DNA of 8,419 nt, from contig JAGQUE010000109.1 in NCBI GenBank assembly GCA_020438665.1, positions 1-8,419 of the forward strand. Reading direction: 5' to 3'. Below the pieces are notes generated by a model. The model made no database searches. It was given only the letters and a program-made list of their open reading frames with translations, and was not told the origin of the DNA. Both the position numbers and the translations under genes were made by a program. Source of the DNA: Nocardioidaceae bacterium. Its GTDB lineage: Bacteria; Actinomycetota; Actinomycetes; Propionibacteriales; Nocardioidaceae. Shown here piece by piece: positions 1 to 6,140 of this stretch; within the stretch, counting starts at the first letter, position 1; each line of letters opens with the position of its first letter.

Positions 1-90
1 CAGGCACCGTCGGAGGTGGGGTTGCGAGACGACCGCGATGATCGCGGAACACTTCGGGACCGCCTACTCCCGAGATTCGTGACCGCAGCT

Positions 91-1374
91 ATGGACGTCA
101 GCACTGATCCGCGCACGCGGGACGCCTGGGAAGCCTCCACGCGGGCTGCGTCTCTCGCGCTGCCGGACTCACGAGTGTGGCGCCGCCTGCTGGCCGAGCT
201 CGACGCGAACGAACTCGTGCTGTACCTGGACGTCTTCACCGACGGATCTCGGGATGTCTTCGTCGCCGTCACCTCCGGGCGCCTGCTGTCGTGGACCGTG
301 GTGAGCGATCGGTTTCGCAGAATGGTGCGTCGCAGTGCCCAAGTCACCGAGCACACCCGCACGGTGAAAGGCGTGCTGCGCCTGTCCGACGGCAGCTCCT
401 CGACGCCCCTGCGCCTGGTCGGCCGGCCCGAGCAACGCACGGCCCTGCTCAGAGCACTGCGGCTTCCTGCAGACGCCCGGCCGGTCCGTGCCGTCGTGCT
501 CGACTTGAGCACTTCACCTAGGACCAAGGCCGCGTACGCAGCCAGTCCCCTGCCACCGCCGGCGACCGGACCAGTCGCCGACGCTGTGCTCGGCTCGCTC
601 GGGTCCGCCAAGGCGCAGTGCCTGGTCCGAGCCACCCAGCTCAGCCTGCATCCCTCGCTACCCGGCGGCGAGGTCATCGTCGTCGGCACCGGAACGAAGA
701 TCACGTTCGTTGCTGTCGGCGCCGATGCGAAGTCCCGGCCGACCATGGGCGTTGGTCGGGGGTCGCTGGGCTGGGACCTGCGTGGCACCGAGCTCACCTT
801 GTTCCACAACCAGCCGGTCCGCTCGACCGTCGCTCGGCTCCGCGGGGAGCCTCGCGCGCTCGAGGCAGTCGTCGACCTGGCGCGCCGGTGGGCAGAGCTC
901 GATGCTGTCGTTGAAGGCCAACGAGCCGCCCAACAGCAGGTGCGCCGCGTCACCGCCGCCGACGGGGTACCCGCCGTCCCGGTGGTTCGGAGGACGGGCT
1001 TTCTGGGGCGCAAACGGGCCGCACCGATCGGCAGTTGGCAACAGGCCGAGGCCGCAGCCTGCGCGTGGCTGCGGCACATGGGATTCAACGACGCCAAGGT
1101 GACTCCAACCGGCAAGGACGCCGGCGTCGACGTCATCGCCCGCAAGGTCCTCGCCCAGGTCAAGTGGGAGGCCACCCCGGTCGGGCGGCCCAAACTGCAG
1201 CAGCTCCACGGCGCGGCTGCCCACGCACGCAAGAAGGGAGCGTTCTTCTCCCGGTCCGGCTACACCGCCGACGCCCGGGCCTGGGCCGAAACGGCCGGCA
1301 TTGCCGCGTTCGTCCTGCTCGACGACGGCTCGCTCGCGCTCAGCACCTCGGCCGCGAAGAAGATGATGCGCTGA
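91..1374 (+). CDS. Mrr-family restriction endonuclease with tandem N-terminal domains
   Basis: Residue numbers are from ATG 91 (427 aa). The last ~115 residues form an Mrr catalytic domain: a helix with E320 (WQQAEAAACAW), then DAGVDVIA with D347, then Q356-V-K358, the D...QxK form used by Mrr enzymes. After that comes a stretch typical of the family (VGRPKLQQLHGAAAHARKKG, then FSRSGYTADARAWAE). Mrr nucleases usually cut modified or foreign DNA in the cytoplasm. The N-terminal 270 residues hold two diverged copies of one domain (about 1-124 and 137-268); both look beta-rich with a closing helix and may be PH-like, which is a guess from pattern. The frame is open to the left edge. TTG 22 has a GGAGG five bases upstream and is a possible start, but 16-90 uses poorer codons (aga, cta, aca, ctt) and the domain repeat begins exactly at ATG 91. 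The stop overlaps the next gene's ATG by one base, so the two are probably co-translated. Confidence 0.82.
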   Translation: MDVSTDPRTRDAWEASTRAASLALPDSRVWRRLLAELDANELVLYLDVFTDGSRDVFVAVTSGRLLSWTVVSDRFRRMVRRSAQVTEHTRTVKGVLRLSDGSSSTPLRLVGRPEQRTALLRALRLPADARPVRAVVLDLSTSPRTKAAYAASPLPPPATGPVADAVLGSLGSAKAQCLVRATQLSLHPSLPGGEVIVVGTGTKITFVAVGADAKSRPTMGVGRGSLGWDLRGTELTLFHNQPVRSTVARLRGEPRALEAVVDLARRWAELDAVVEGQRAAQQQVRRVTAADGVPAVPVVRRTGFLGRKRAAPIGSWQQAEAAACAWLRHMGFNDAKVTPTGKDAGVDVIARKVLAQVKWEATPVGRPKLQQLHGAAAHARKKGAFFSRSGYTADARAWAETAGIAAFVLLDDGSLALSTSAAKKMMR

Positions 1375-2057
1375 TGGCACCACGAGTCGTCGCCGTCGAC
1401 GTCGGGTCGGTACGGACCAACTTCGCCTGGGCAGGCCTCGATCTACCAGGGCGACGCCCGGTTGGCGAGGGCGGCACGCACCCCGAGGGCGCCGCCCTCG
1501 CCGTGCTCGAGGCCATCGACTCAGGCGTGCCGGTCGCGCTTGGCTTCGAGGCTCCGCTGATGGTTCCGGTCAGTCCCGTTGGACCCGTCGACGGCTGGAA
1601 GACACTGGGACAGGCCCGCCAGGGCGAGACCGCTGACGGTCGCTCGCGGCCGTGGTCTGCCGGCGCCGGCAGCGGCGCCCTGGCAACCGGGCTGGTGCAG
1701 ATGGCGTGGGTGCTCGAGCGCGTCGGATCCGGGCGGCCCGCGTTGCGGTGCACCACCCGGCCGGAGCCGTGGCTGGCCGGGGACGCCGAGTTGTTCGTGT
1801 GGGAGGCGTTCGTTTCCGGGACCGGCAAGCCCGTCCCCGCGGGGATCACCCAGCACGCAGCGGACGCGGCCGCAGCTGCCGATACCTTCGCCGACCGCCT
1901 GGAGGAGGGCACCTTGAGCGCGTCCGACGTCGTGTGCGCACCATCGTCGTCGTTCAACCTCGCGGCCGCGGCCGCGGCGTACGCCGGTCTGACGATTGCC
2001 GGTAGCGAACTGCGTGACCAGGTTCAGGTCTACCGCACCCGCCCCGCCCTCCTGTAG
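1374..2057 (+). CDS. Predicted RNase H-fold protein (putative nuclease partner)
   Basis: This 227-aa protein starts at an ATG sharing its A with the upstream TGA (TGATG), so it is translationally coupled to the Mrr nuclease gene. The N-terminus reads VVAVDVGSVRTNFAW, the first strand of an RNase H/actin-like fold with D9. GFEAPL gives E59, LFVWEAFVSG gives E144 and the late helix HAADAAAAADTF gives D164. These four acids are spaced as expected for an RNase H-like metal site, similar in outline to DUF429-type predicted nucleases. A conserved-looking core GQARQGE...RPWSAGAGSG lies at residues 79-101. No signal peptide or membrane segment is seen. Assignment to the fold is by motif order only; the protein could be a non-catalytic relative. 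Its coupling to Mrr suggests a role in nucleic acid cleavage or in controlling the nuclease. Confidence 0.7.
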   Translation: MAPRVVAVDVGSVRTNFAWAGLDLPGRRPVGEGGTHPEGAALAVLEAIDSGVPVALGFEAPLMVPVSPVGPVDGWKTLGQARQGETADGRSRPWSAGAGSGALATGLVQMAWVLERVGSGRPALRCTTRPEPWLAGDAELFVWEAFVSGTGKPVPAGITQHAADAAAAADTFADRLEEGTLSASDVVCAPSSSFNLAAAAAAYAGLTIAGSELRDQVQVYRTRPALL

Positions 2058-2140
2058 CTCACCGCCGGCGGTCGAGGCCGCGCGCGGGGCCGCGCACGCT
2101 GGATCGCCGCCCATGGCACACCCTCGCCAAGGTCGCGTCG

Positions 2141-2162
2141 AGCACGCCGGCGCGAGCGTGCT
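2141..2162. terminator. Possible bidirectional terminator hairpin between convergent genes
   Basis: AGCACGC (2141-2147) pairs perfectly with GCGTGCT (2156-2162) around an 8-base loop. It lies in the 111-base gap between two genes that end toward each other. There is no T-run, as is common in high-GC actinobacteria. The rest of 2058-2168 holds a GC-rich direct repeat (GGCCGCGC twice near 2079-2098) and no convincing gene. Confidence 0.35.
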
Positions 2163-2168
2163 GCGCCG

Positions 2169-2864
2169 TCAGTGGCACGAGGACGCCGCGGCCGCGGCGA
2201 TGCCGACCACGATGTCGTGACCCAGCGATGGGTCGACGGCGACGTGGAGACCGAGGTCAGTGATCCTGCCGTCCTGCGGGTGCCAGTCGCGGTCCTCGCG
2301 AGTGCGACCCAGGAGTGGGTCAAGTGCGTCGATCGTGGGCTTCCACAGGTTCAGCCAGTTGCGCCGCGGGCCGACGACGAACGCCAGCTGCAGCCGGACG
2401 GCCCCGGTGGGAATCGCGGCGGCGTCGACGACCGCCGACCGGACCTGCTCCTTGTAAGCAGTTGTCGTCGCCGAGGCGGTGGTGCGGACCGTGTAGGTCG
2501 TGGTGCCGGGTCCCGCACTCTCGGCTGCGGGGGCGATGACGACACGTGAAGTGTCGGCGTGCCTCTTGGTGCACCACACCGACACCAGGTCCTCGTCGCG
2601 GAGCCGGGTGGCCAGCGGGAAGGCGTAGTTGTCCAGGTCAGCCATGTCGACCAGGTCGCGCCCGGCCGGCAGACCGACCTCGAGCAACAGCGACCAGGGG
2701 CCGCCGGGTGCCGGGCGGTGCTTCACCAGCTGTGCGGTGTCGTCGAGGTACTCGCGCAGCCTGACCTGGTCAGGGTCAGTCGACTTGTTCCAGCTGGCCA
2801 GCCGCGGCGCCTTCCGGAGCACCACACCCTCTTCGCCAGGCCGGCGGTACCACCGCGGGATCAT
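2169..2864 (-). CDS. RusA-like protein downstream of the McrA-type nuclease
   Basis: This 231-aa protein starts at ATG 2864, whose A is the last base of the upstream TGA, so it is coupled to the PD-(D/E)xK nuclease gene. I do not recognise it with certainty. Two stretches recall the RusA Holliday-junction resolvase signature (DxDN..K...DaL then D..I). The first is DMADLDNYAFPLATRL at 73-88, with D76, D78 and N79 followed by K100. The second is NWLNLWKPTIDALDPLLGR at 169-187, with N172, K175 and D179 followed by QDGRITDLGLHVAVDP. The C-terminal strand HDIVVGIAAA also fits the end of RusA-like proteins. Between the halves is a Thr-rich link (TTTYTVRTTASATTTAY, 121-137). RusA itself is about 120 aa, so this may be a two-copy form. 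It could instead be an unrelated partner of the nuclease. Confidence 0.6.
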   Translation of the reverse strand: MIPRWYRRPGEEGVVLRKAPRLASWNKSTDPDQVRLREYLDDTAQLVKHRPAPGGPWSLLLEVGLPAGRDLVDMADLDNYAFPLATRLRDEDLVSVWCTKRHADTSRVVIAPAAESAGPGTTTYTVRTTASATTTAYKEQVRSAVVDAAAIPTGAVRLQLAFVVGPRRNWLNLWKPTIDALDPLLGRTREDRDWHPQDGRITDLGLHVAVDPSLGHDIVVGIAAAAASSCH

Positions 2865-3631
2865 CACCCGCGGTGCACCGCGCCGGTCTGGTCCACCCAC
2901 CAGACCTCGATCTGCGCCGCGGCGAGCGAGCCGGCCGTCTCGGCGTGCAGGTCGCGGTAGCGGGGGAAGTCCGGCAGGGCGATGACGCTGCCCCAGTCCG
3001 GCTCCTTCCCGCGCAGCCGCATCGCGGCCAGCACAGCTTGGGAGTACCAATGGCCGGCCTGGGTGCTCGGGCTGGTGCGCTTGGCCTCGCCGGCGCGCGC
3101 CGGGTCTGCGTAGTTGCGGCTGGGGAACCCCTTGACCTCCACACCGACGGTCCGGCCGTCGTGGGAGGCGATCACGTCGATGCCGTGCTCCTTGGTCGCG
3201 GTGTTGGCCACCGAGCGGATGCGCCATCCCTCGGCCGCCAGCGCCGTGACCAGGGCGGCCTGGACGTTGGCTTCGGTGTGCCACTCCCCTCCGAGCTCAA
3301 GCCCGGTGGGAGCAGGCCCGGCGGCGGCCGCGGCCGGCGCTGCGGGGGCGGTCGGTGACGTCGTCCGCGGCTCGACGTTGCCGGCGACCTCGAACCCCAA
3401 TGCCGCCAGGTGCCGGCGAGCGGTATGGGAGATGAACTCAGACCGCGGGATCCCCGTGGCCACCTCGAAGGCCTGGATCGCGGGATACCAGGTGTCGTTG
3501 ATCCTCACCGCGTGCTTGCGGATCGCGTCGGGAGCCACGTCGGTCAGACGGATCTCTACGTCCTCACGCGCAAGCTCGTAGCGCTGGCCGTTCAGCGTGA
3601 ACTGAATCGTCCCACGGCCCTGACTGGTCAT
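2864..3631 (-). CDS. PD-(D/E)xK nuclease with ScoMcrA-like N-terminal head domain
   Basis: This 255-aa protein has two parts. Residues about 8-82 resemble the N-terminal head domain of ScoMcrA-type modification-dependent restriction enzymes, with VRINDTWYPAIQAFEVATGI and FISHTARRHLAALGFEV as the key stretches. An Ala/Pro-rich linker follows (90-108). Residues 115-255 form a restriction-endonuclease-like domain with E120 in the first helix, D152 in HGIDVIA, and E165-V-K167 in VGVEVKGFPS, a complete acidic and lysine set for PD-(D/E)xK cleavage. It probably cuts DNA in the cytoplasm, perhaps depending on modification or on the partner encoded by the next, one-base-overlapping gene. ATG 3631 has no Shine-Dalgarno sequence but lies 6 bases after a TAGTTT -10 element, which suggests a leaderless mRNA. 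It points away from the SOS operon. The head-domain match is from memory of the family, not an alignment. Confidence 0.78.
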   Translation of the reverse strand: MTSQGRGTIQFTLNGQRYELAREDVEIRLTDVAPDAIRKHAVRINDTWYPAIQAFEVATGIPRSEFISHTARRHLAALGFEVAGNVEPRTTSPTAPAAPAAAAAGPAPTGLELGGEWHTEANVQAALVTALAAEGWRIRSVANTATKEHGIDVIASHDGRTVGVEVKGFPSRNYADPARAGEAKRTSPSTQAGHWYSQAVLAAMRLRGKEPDWGSVIALPDFPRYRDLHAETAGSLAAAQIEVWWVDQTGAVHRG

Positions 3632-3637
3632 GGCCAG

Positions 3638-3643
3638 AAACTA
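3638..3643 (-). promoter_or_regulatory. -10 element of a likely leaderless promoter
   Basis: On the - strand TAGTTT (TAnnnT form) ends six bases before ATG 3631, which would place the transcription start at or next to the A of the ATG. No clear -35 element is seen at the right distance, and no ribosome binding site precedes the start. Confidence 0.45.
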
Positions 3644-3703
3644 CGGCACTCGGCCGACACAAGGAGGCGAATGAGGCGGCCTGCTGGCGGTGGTCGTCGG
3701 TGG

Positions 3704-3731
3704 TTCAGCGGCGGCCTTACCGGGCGATACT
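3704..3731 (+). promoter_or_regulatory. Candidate promoter for umuD-like/umuC
   Basis: TTCAGC (3704-3709) and GATACT (3726-3731) are separated by 16 bases and would start transcription around 3738-3741, immediately before the LexA box. A second possible -10, TACGTT (3751-3756), lies inside the box itself. Either reading puts the operator where bound LexA would block transcription. The rest of 3632-3773 shows no gene. Confidence 0.35.
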
Positions 3732-3743
3732 CTTCACAGTATG

Positions 3744-3759
3744 TCGAACATACGTTCGA
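3744..3759. promoter_or_regulatory. LexA operator (SOS box)
   Basis: TCGAACATACGTTCGA is a perfect match to the mycobacterial/actinobacterial LexA box TCGAAC-N4-GTTCGA. It lies 14 bases before ATG 3774 of the umuD-like gene. LexA should repress the umuD-like/umuC operon here and release it after DNA damage. The divergent nuclease gene starts 113 bases away, so its control by this box is less likely. Confidence 0.85.
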
Positions 3760-3773
3760 CCGCCGCGAGGGGG

Positions 3774-4172
3774 ATGGCGGTCGAGACGACCGCGTCGTTC
3801 CCCAACCCTGCCCAGGACTACTTCGAGGGCCAGATCTCGCTCGACCGGCACCTCGTCAGACGGCCGACCTCGACCTTCGTGCTGCGAGTCAGCTCGGACG
3901 CACTAGCCAGCATGGGCATCCGAGCCGGCGACGAGCTCCTGGTCGACCGCGCCCTCTCCCCCGCGCCCGGACGCGTTCTCGTGGTGCTCCTCGACGACGA
4001 ACGTCGCCTCGGCCGCTTCGACGTCGTCGACGGCGTCGCCGTGCTGGCCACCGACCACGAGCAGATCCCACTCACCTCCGACGTCGAACCCTGGGGGGTC
4101 GCAACCGTGCTCCTGCATCACCTCCCCCTCGGCCCCGCCGGGGAACGCGAACGCCGCAACATCGCGAGATAG
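3774..4172 (+). CDS. umuD: UmuD-like polymerase V subunit lacking the peptidase dyad
   Basis: This 132-aa protein matches the UmuD/LexA peptidase fold: SFPNPAQDYFEGQISL (8-23) corresponds to the UmuD cleavage region, and IRAGDELLVDRAL and VLVVLLDDE follow in the usual order. In UmuD the serine of SGDSM and a lysine 37 residues later do self-cleavage. Here the first reads SSDAL with A43 in the serine position. Residue G80 (RRLGRF), exactly 37 later, takes the lysine position. The cleavage pair Cys-Gly is A7-S8. The product should therefore be unable to cleave itself and already begins near the UmuD' N-terminus. ATG 3774 was chosen because the LexA box occupies 3744-3759 and GAGG sits just upstream (only 3 bases away, which is short). 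ATG 3741 in the same frame would add 11 residues encoded by the operator and is a real alternative. It lies 3 bases before umuC. Confidence 0.88.
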   Translation: MAVETTASFPNPAQDYFEGQISLDRHLVRRPTSTFVLRVSSDALASMGIRAGDELLVDRALSPAPGRVLVVLLDDERRLGRFDVVDGVAVLATDHEQIPLTSDVEPWGVATVLLHHLPLGPAGERERRNIAR

Positions 4173-4175
4173 CCG

Positions 4176-5456
4176 ATGACTCGCTACAACTGGGGCACCG
4201 CCAACACATCCCCACCACTCGCCCTTGTCGACGTCCGCTCGATGTTCGTCTCCGTCGAGCGCGTCCTCGACCCGGCGCTGCGCGAGCGCGCCGTGATCGT
4301 GCTGTCCAACAACGACGGCTGCGCCGTGGCCAGGTCCGACGAGGCCAAAGCCCTCGGGGTGCAGATGGGCGACCCGTGGTTCCAACTCCGCGACAAGCCC
4401 CACCTGGCCGACCTGGTCGCCAAGTCGAGCAACTACGAGGAGTACGGCGCCTTCTCCAGCAGGTTCCACGAGACCGTCGCCACCATCTCGGCCACCACCG
4501 AGACCTACTCGGTCGACGAAGCCTTCGTCGGGCTCCCCCGCGCAGACCCGGCCGCGACCGCAGACACCCTCCAGGCCCGCGTACGCCAGTGGACCGGCCT
4601 GCCCACCGCCGCCGGCATCGGGCCGACCAAAACACTGGCCAAGGTCGCCCAACGACACGCCAAAGCGATCGGACAGCCGCTCGTCGATCTCACCGCCTGG
4701 TCCCCTCACGACGTCGGTGACCTCCTCGCGACCACCCCGGTCTCGGAGGTTTGGGGCATCGGCCCGCGACTCACCGCCGGCCTTGCCGGGCTCGGCATCC
4801 ACACCGCGGCCGACCTCGCCTTCGCCGACGCCGGCGTCCTGCGACGCCGCTGGTCGGTCGTCCTCGAGCGAACCACGCGCGAGCTCGCCGGCGTGCCCTG
4901 CATGCCCGTCGGGTTCACCCCCAAGGACCGCCAGCAGCTGATGTACTCCCGCATGCTCGGCGCCACGGTGAGCACCTCGGCCGAGATGCGAAGCGTGCTG
5001 GCACAATACGCAGCCGCCGCCGCCCGACGTCTCCGCGCCCACGGTCTCGACACCGCGCTCATGCAGGTCTGGATCAGCAGCAGCCGATTCCGCGACGACA
5101 TCGCCCACCACTCGGCCGCCGTCGCCTTCGACCCCCCAACCAGCGACCCGCTCAGGCTCATCACCAGCGCCCGCGCGGTCCTCCCGAAGATGCGCCAAGG
5201 CTGGCCCTACAACCGCGCCGGGATCCTTCTCACCGGCCTGTCGCCCGCCGGCGCCACCCCGCAACTGTGGCCCGGCGAGACGCCGTCTCGACTCCGGCTG
5301 GCTGCCGCCCTCGACGAGCTCGCGGGGCGGTATGGCCGCGGGGCAGTTGGCTGGGGGCCGACCGGGCTGCGCGACCGGCGGCGGTGGGACATGCGTCGTG
5401 AACGGCTCTCCCCCGCCGGTACAACCAGCTGGACCCAGCTCCTCACCGTCCGCTGA
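4176..5456 (+). CDS. umuC: Y-family DNA polymerase, UmuC type
   Basis: This 426-aa protein has the full length of UmuC. Palm and fingers: D19 (ALVDVRSMF), the steric-gate F24, LSNNDGCAVARSDEAKALG (43-61), MGDPWF, and D114-E115 in YSVDEAF, so all metal-binding acids are present. A helix-hairpin-helix follows (EVWGIGPRLTAGLAGLGI, 191-208), then the little-finger region (RQQLMYSRMLG) and a C-terminal DUF4113-type end (about 386-426: YGRGAVGWG, RRRWDMRRERLSP). It performs mutagenic synthesis past DNA lesions, normally with a processed UmuD'. In E. coli UmuC the clamp-binding peptide is QLNLF; at the matching place here is Q363-L-W-P, so clamp contact may be weak or different. It follows the umuD-like gene with a 3-base gap and shares its LexA control. 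The ribosome binding site is weak (GAGATAG), which suggests coupling. Confidence 0.95.
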   Translation: MTRYNWGTANTSPPLALVDVRSMFVSVERVLDPALRERAVIVLSNNDGCAVARSDEAKALGVQMGDPWFQLRDKPHLADLVAKSSNYEEYGAFSSRFHETVATISATTETYSVDEAFVGLPRADPAATADTLQARVRQWTGLPTAAGIGPTKTLAKVAQRHAKAIGQPLVDLTAWSPHDVGDLLATTPVSEVWGIGPRLTAGLAGLGIHTAADLAFADAGVLRRRWSVVLERTTRELAGVPCMPVGFTPKDRQQLMYSRMLGATVSTSAEMRSVLAQYAAAAARRLRAHGLDTALMQVWISSSRFRDDIAHHSAAVAFDPPTSDPLRLITSARAVLPKMRQGWPYNRAGILLTGLSPAGATPQLWPGETPSRLRLAAALDELAGRYGRGAVGWGPTGLRDRRRWDMRRERLSPAGTTSWTQLLTVR

Positions 5457-5473
5457 GGAGCAGTTGGCCATCT

Positions 5474-5496
5474 CGGCGGGTCCCCTGACCTCGCCG
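5474..5496. terminator. Possible bidirectional terminator between umuC and the HTH gene
   Basis: CGGCGGGTC (5474-5482) pairs with GACCTCGCCG (5487-5496) with one bulged T and a 4-base loop. It fills the 50-base gap between two convergent genes. There is no T-run, so termination is inferred from place and stem strength. Confidence 0.4.
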
Positions 5497-5506
5497 GATC
5501 TGGCCG

Positions 5507-5911
5507 TCAGGAATCCCACGCGTCGGGAGCCTCGAGTTTGGCGAACCCGAACTCACTGGAGGCGCCCAGCTCGGCGCGCCGAATCACGTGGTTCACCGCG
5601 CCCTTGGTCACTCCGAGCAGCTGCGCGATGGTCAGCAGTTGAACCTTGCGGTGCGTGGCCAGGTGGAGCACCGCCGCCCCCCGCAGTGCGGCGTTGCTCT
5701 GCGTCAGTTGAGCCAGATGCTCATGGAGTGCGCTTGTCAACTGGGCGACGCCCTCGGGGCCGCCGTAGCGAACGGACCAGCCCGGCGCCGCCTCCGCCGC
5801 GGCCGCAAGGAAGGTGGCCGGGTCGCGAAGGACCTCCGCCACCACCTCGGCGGATGCGGCGGTTACGTCGGCGGGCTGCATGGAGCCGACTGTAACGACG
5901 TCAGGCTTCAT
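5507..5911 (-). CDS. Small helix-turn-helix DNA-binding protein
   Basis: This 134-aa protein has a C-terminal helix-turn-helix at about 94-114 (TIAQLLGVTKGAVNHVIRRAE), with a typical turn G-V-T and recognition helix. The N-terminal 90 residues are helical and Ala-rich. The target and role are unknown; as the last gene of the operon it may be its regulator. ATG 5911 was chosen because the stop of the preceding 35-codon gene overlaps it as ATGA. A GTG at 5989 in the same frame would add 26 residues that lie over that gene, which is less likely. No Shine-Dalgarno sequence is seen at 5911, so translation probably depends on coupling. Confidence 0.75.
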   Translation of the reverse strand: MKPDVVTVGSMQPADVTAASAEVVAEVLRDPATFLAAAAEAAPGWSVRYGGPEGVAQLTSALHEHLAQLTQSNAALRGAAVLHLATHRKVQLLTIAQLLGVTKGAVNHVIRRAELGASSEFGFAKLEAPDAWDS

Positions 5912-6015
5912 CGGCTGGACCGAACCGTGTAGTCGGGCCGAGAGCAGCGATCGCAGTAGCGCCACACGGTCAGCGCGTCCGAGGGGCACGGCTTCCCGTG
6001 CACCTTGATCGTCAT
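5908..6015 (-). CDS. 35-aa cysteine-containing small protein
   Basis: ATG 6015 to TGA 5908 encodes a product reading MTIKVHGKPCPSD...VWRYCDRCSRPDYTV. C10 and the pair C21-x2-C24 suggest half a zinc ribbon or a zinc site shared between chains. Both ends are ATGA overlaps, with the 42-codon gene before it and the HTH gene after it, which is the main reason to believe it. No strong ribosome binding site is seen. Function unknown. Confidence 0.55.
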   Translation of the reverse strand: MTIKVHGKPCPSDALTVWRYCDRCSRPDYTVRSSR

Positions 6016-6140
6016 CGGGAACCCACGCTGTCGGCGTCCTGGTAGTCGTACGCAGCGGGAGCCTGCCGTGGACCGCGACGCCGACGGATCGGACCAGGCC
6101 GCCCTGGGCGACCGTTGCTCGGCCGCTCGCGGCTGCTCAC
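6012..6140 (-). CDS. 42-aa basic small protein
   Basis: GTG 6140 to TGA 6012. An excellent GGAGG (6152-6148) lies seven bases before the GTG, and the GTGA start overlaps the stop of the preceding zinc-ribbon gene. The N-terminal half is Arg/Gly/Pro-rich (RPGRPGPIRRRRGPRQ) and could bind nucleic acid; the C-terminal half is acidic (YDYQDADS). The longer open frame running up to 6533 is antisense-like Arg-rich sequence lying over the zinc-ribbon gene and is not taken as coding. Function unknown. Confidence 0.5.
   Translation of the reverse strand: MSSRERPSNGRPGRPGPIRRRRGPRQAPAAYDYQDADSVGSR

Noticed and set aside
692..710. AACGAA...TTCGTT inverted repeat as a second LexA box
   Set aside because: The spacer is 7 bases, the CGAAC-N4-GTTCG form is not met, and it lies inside the Mrr coding sequence.
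1035..1373. Upstream extension of the RNase H-fold gene
   Set aside because: The extra 113 residues are Arg-rich shadow of the Mrr domain; ATG 1374 with a TGATG overlap and a clean first strand is the better start.
1963..1978. GCGGCCGCGGCCGCGG palindromic run
   Set aside because: It encodes an Ala run in the RNase H-fold protein; common by chance in GC-rich genes.
2114..2220. Small + strand frame in the convergent gap
   Set aside because: No ribosome binding site, low-complexity product, and it overlaps the end of the RusA-like gene.
2865..3284. Upstream extension of the RusA-like gene
   Set aside because: It lies over the nuclease gene in another frame with Arg/Gly-rich composition; ATG 2864 with a one-base overlap fits better.
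3410..4720. 436-aa open frame on the + strand
   Set aside because: Arg/Pro-rich with no recognisable domain; it overlaps the nuclease gene, the promoter region, umuD and umuC in other frames.
3903..5519. 538-aa open frame on the - strand over umuD/umuC
   Set aside because: Gly/Glu/Arg-rich sequence antisense to well-conserved UmuC; a by-product of high GC.
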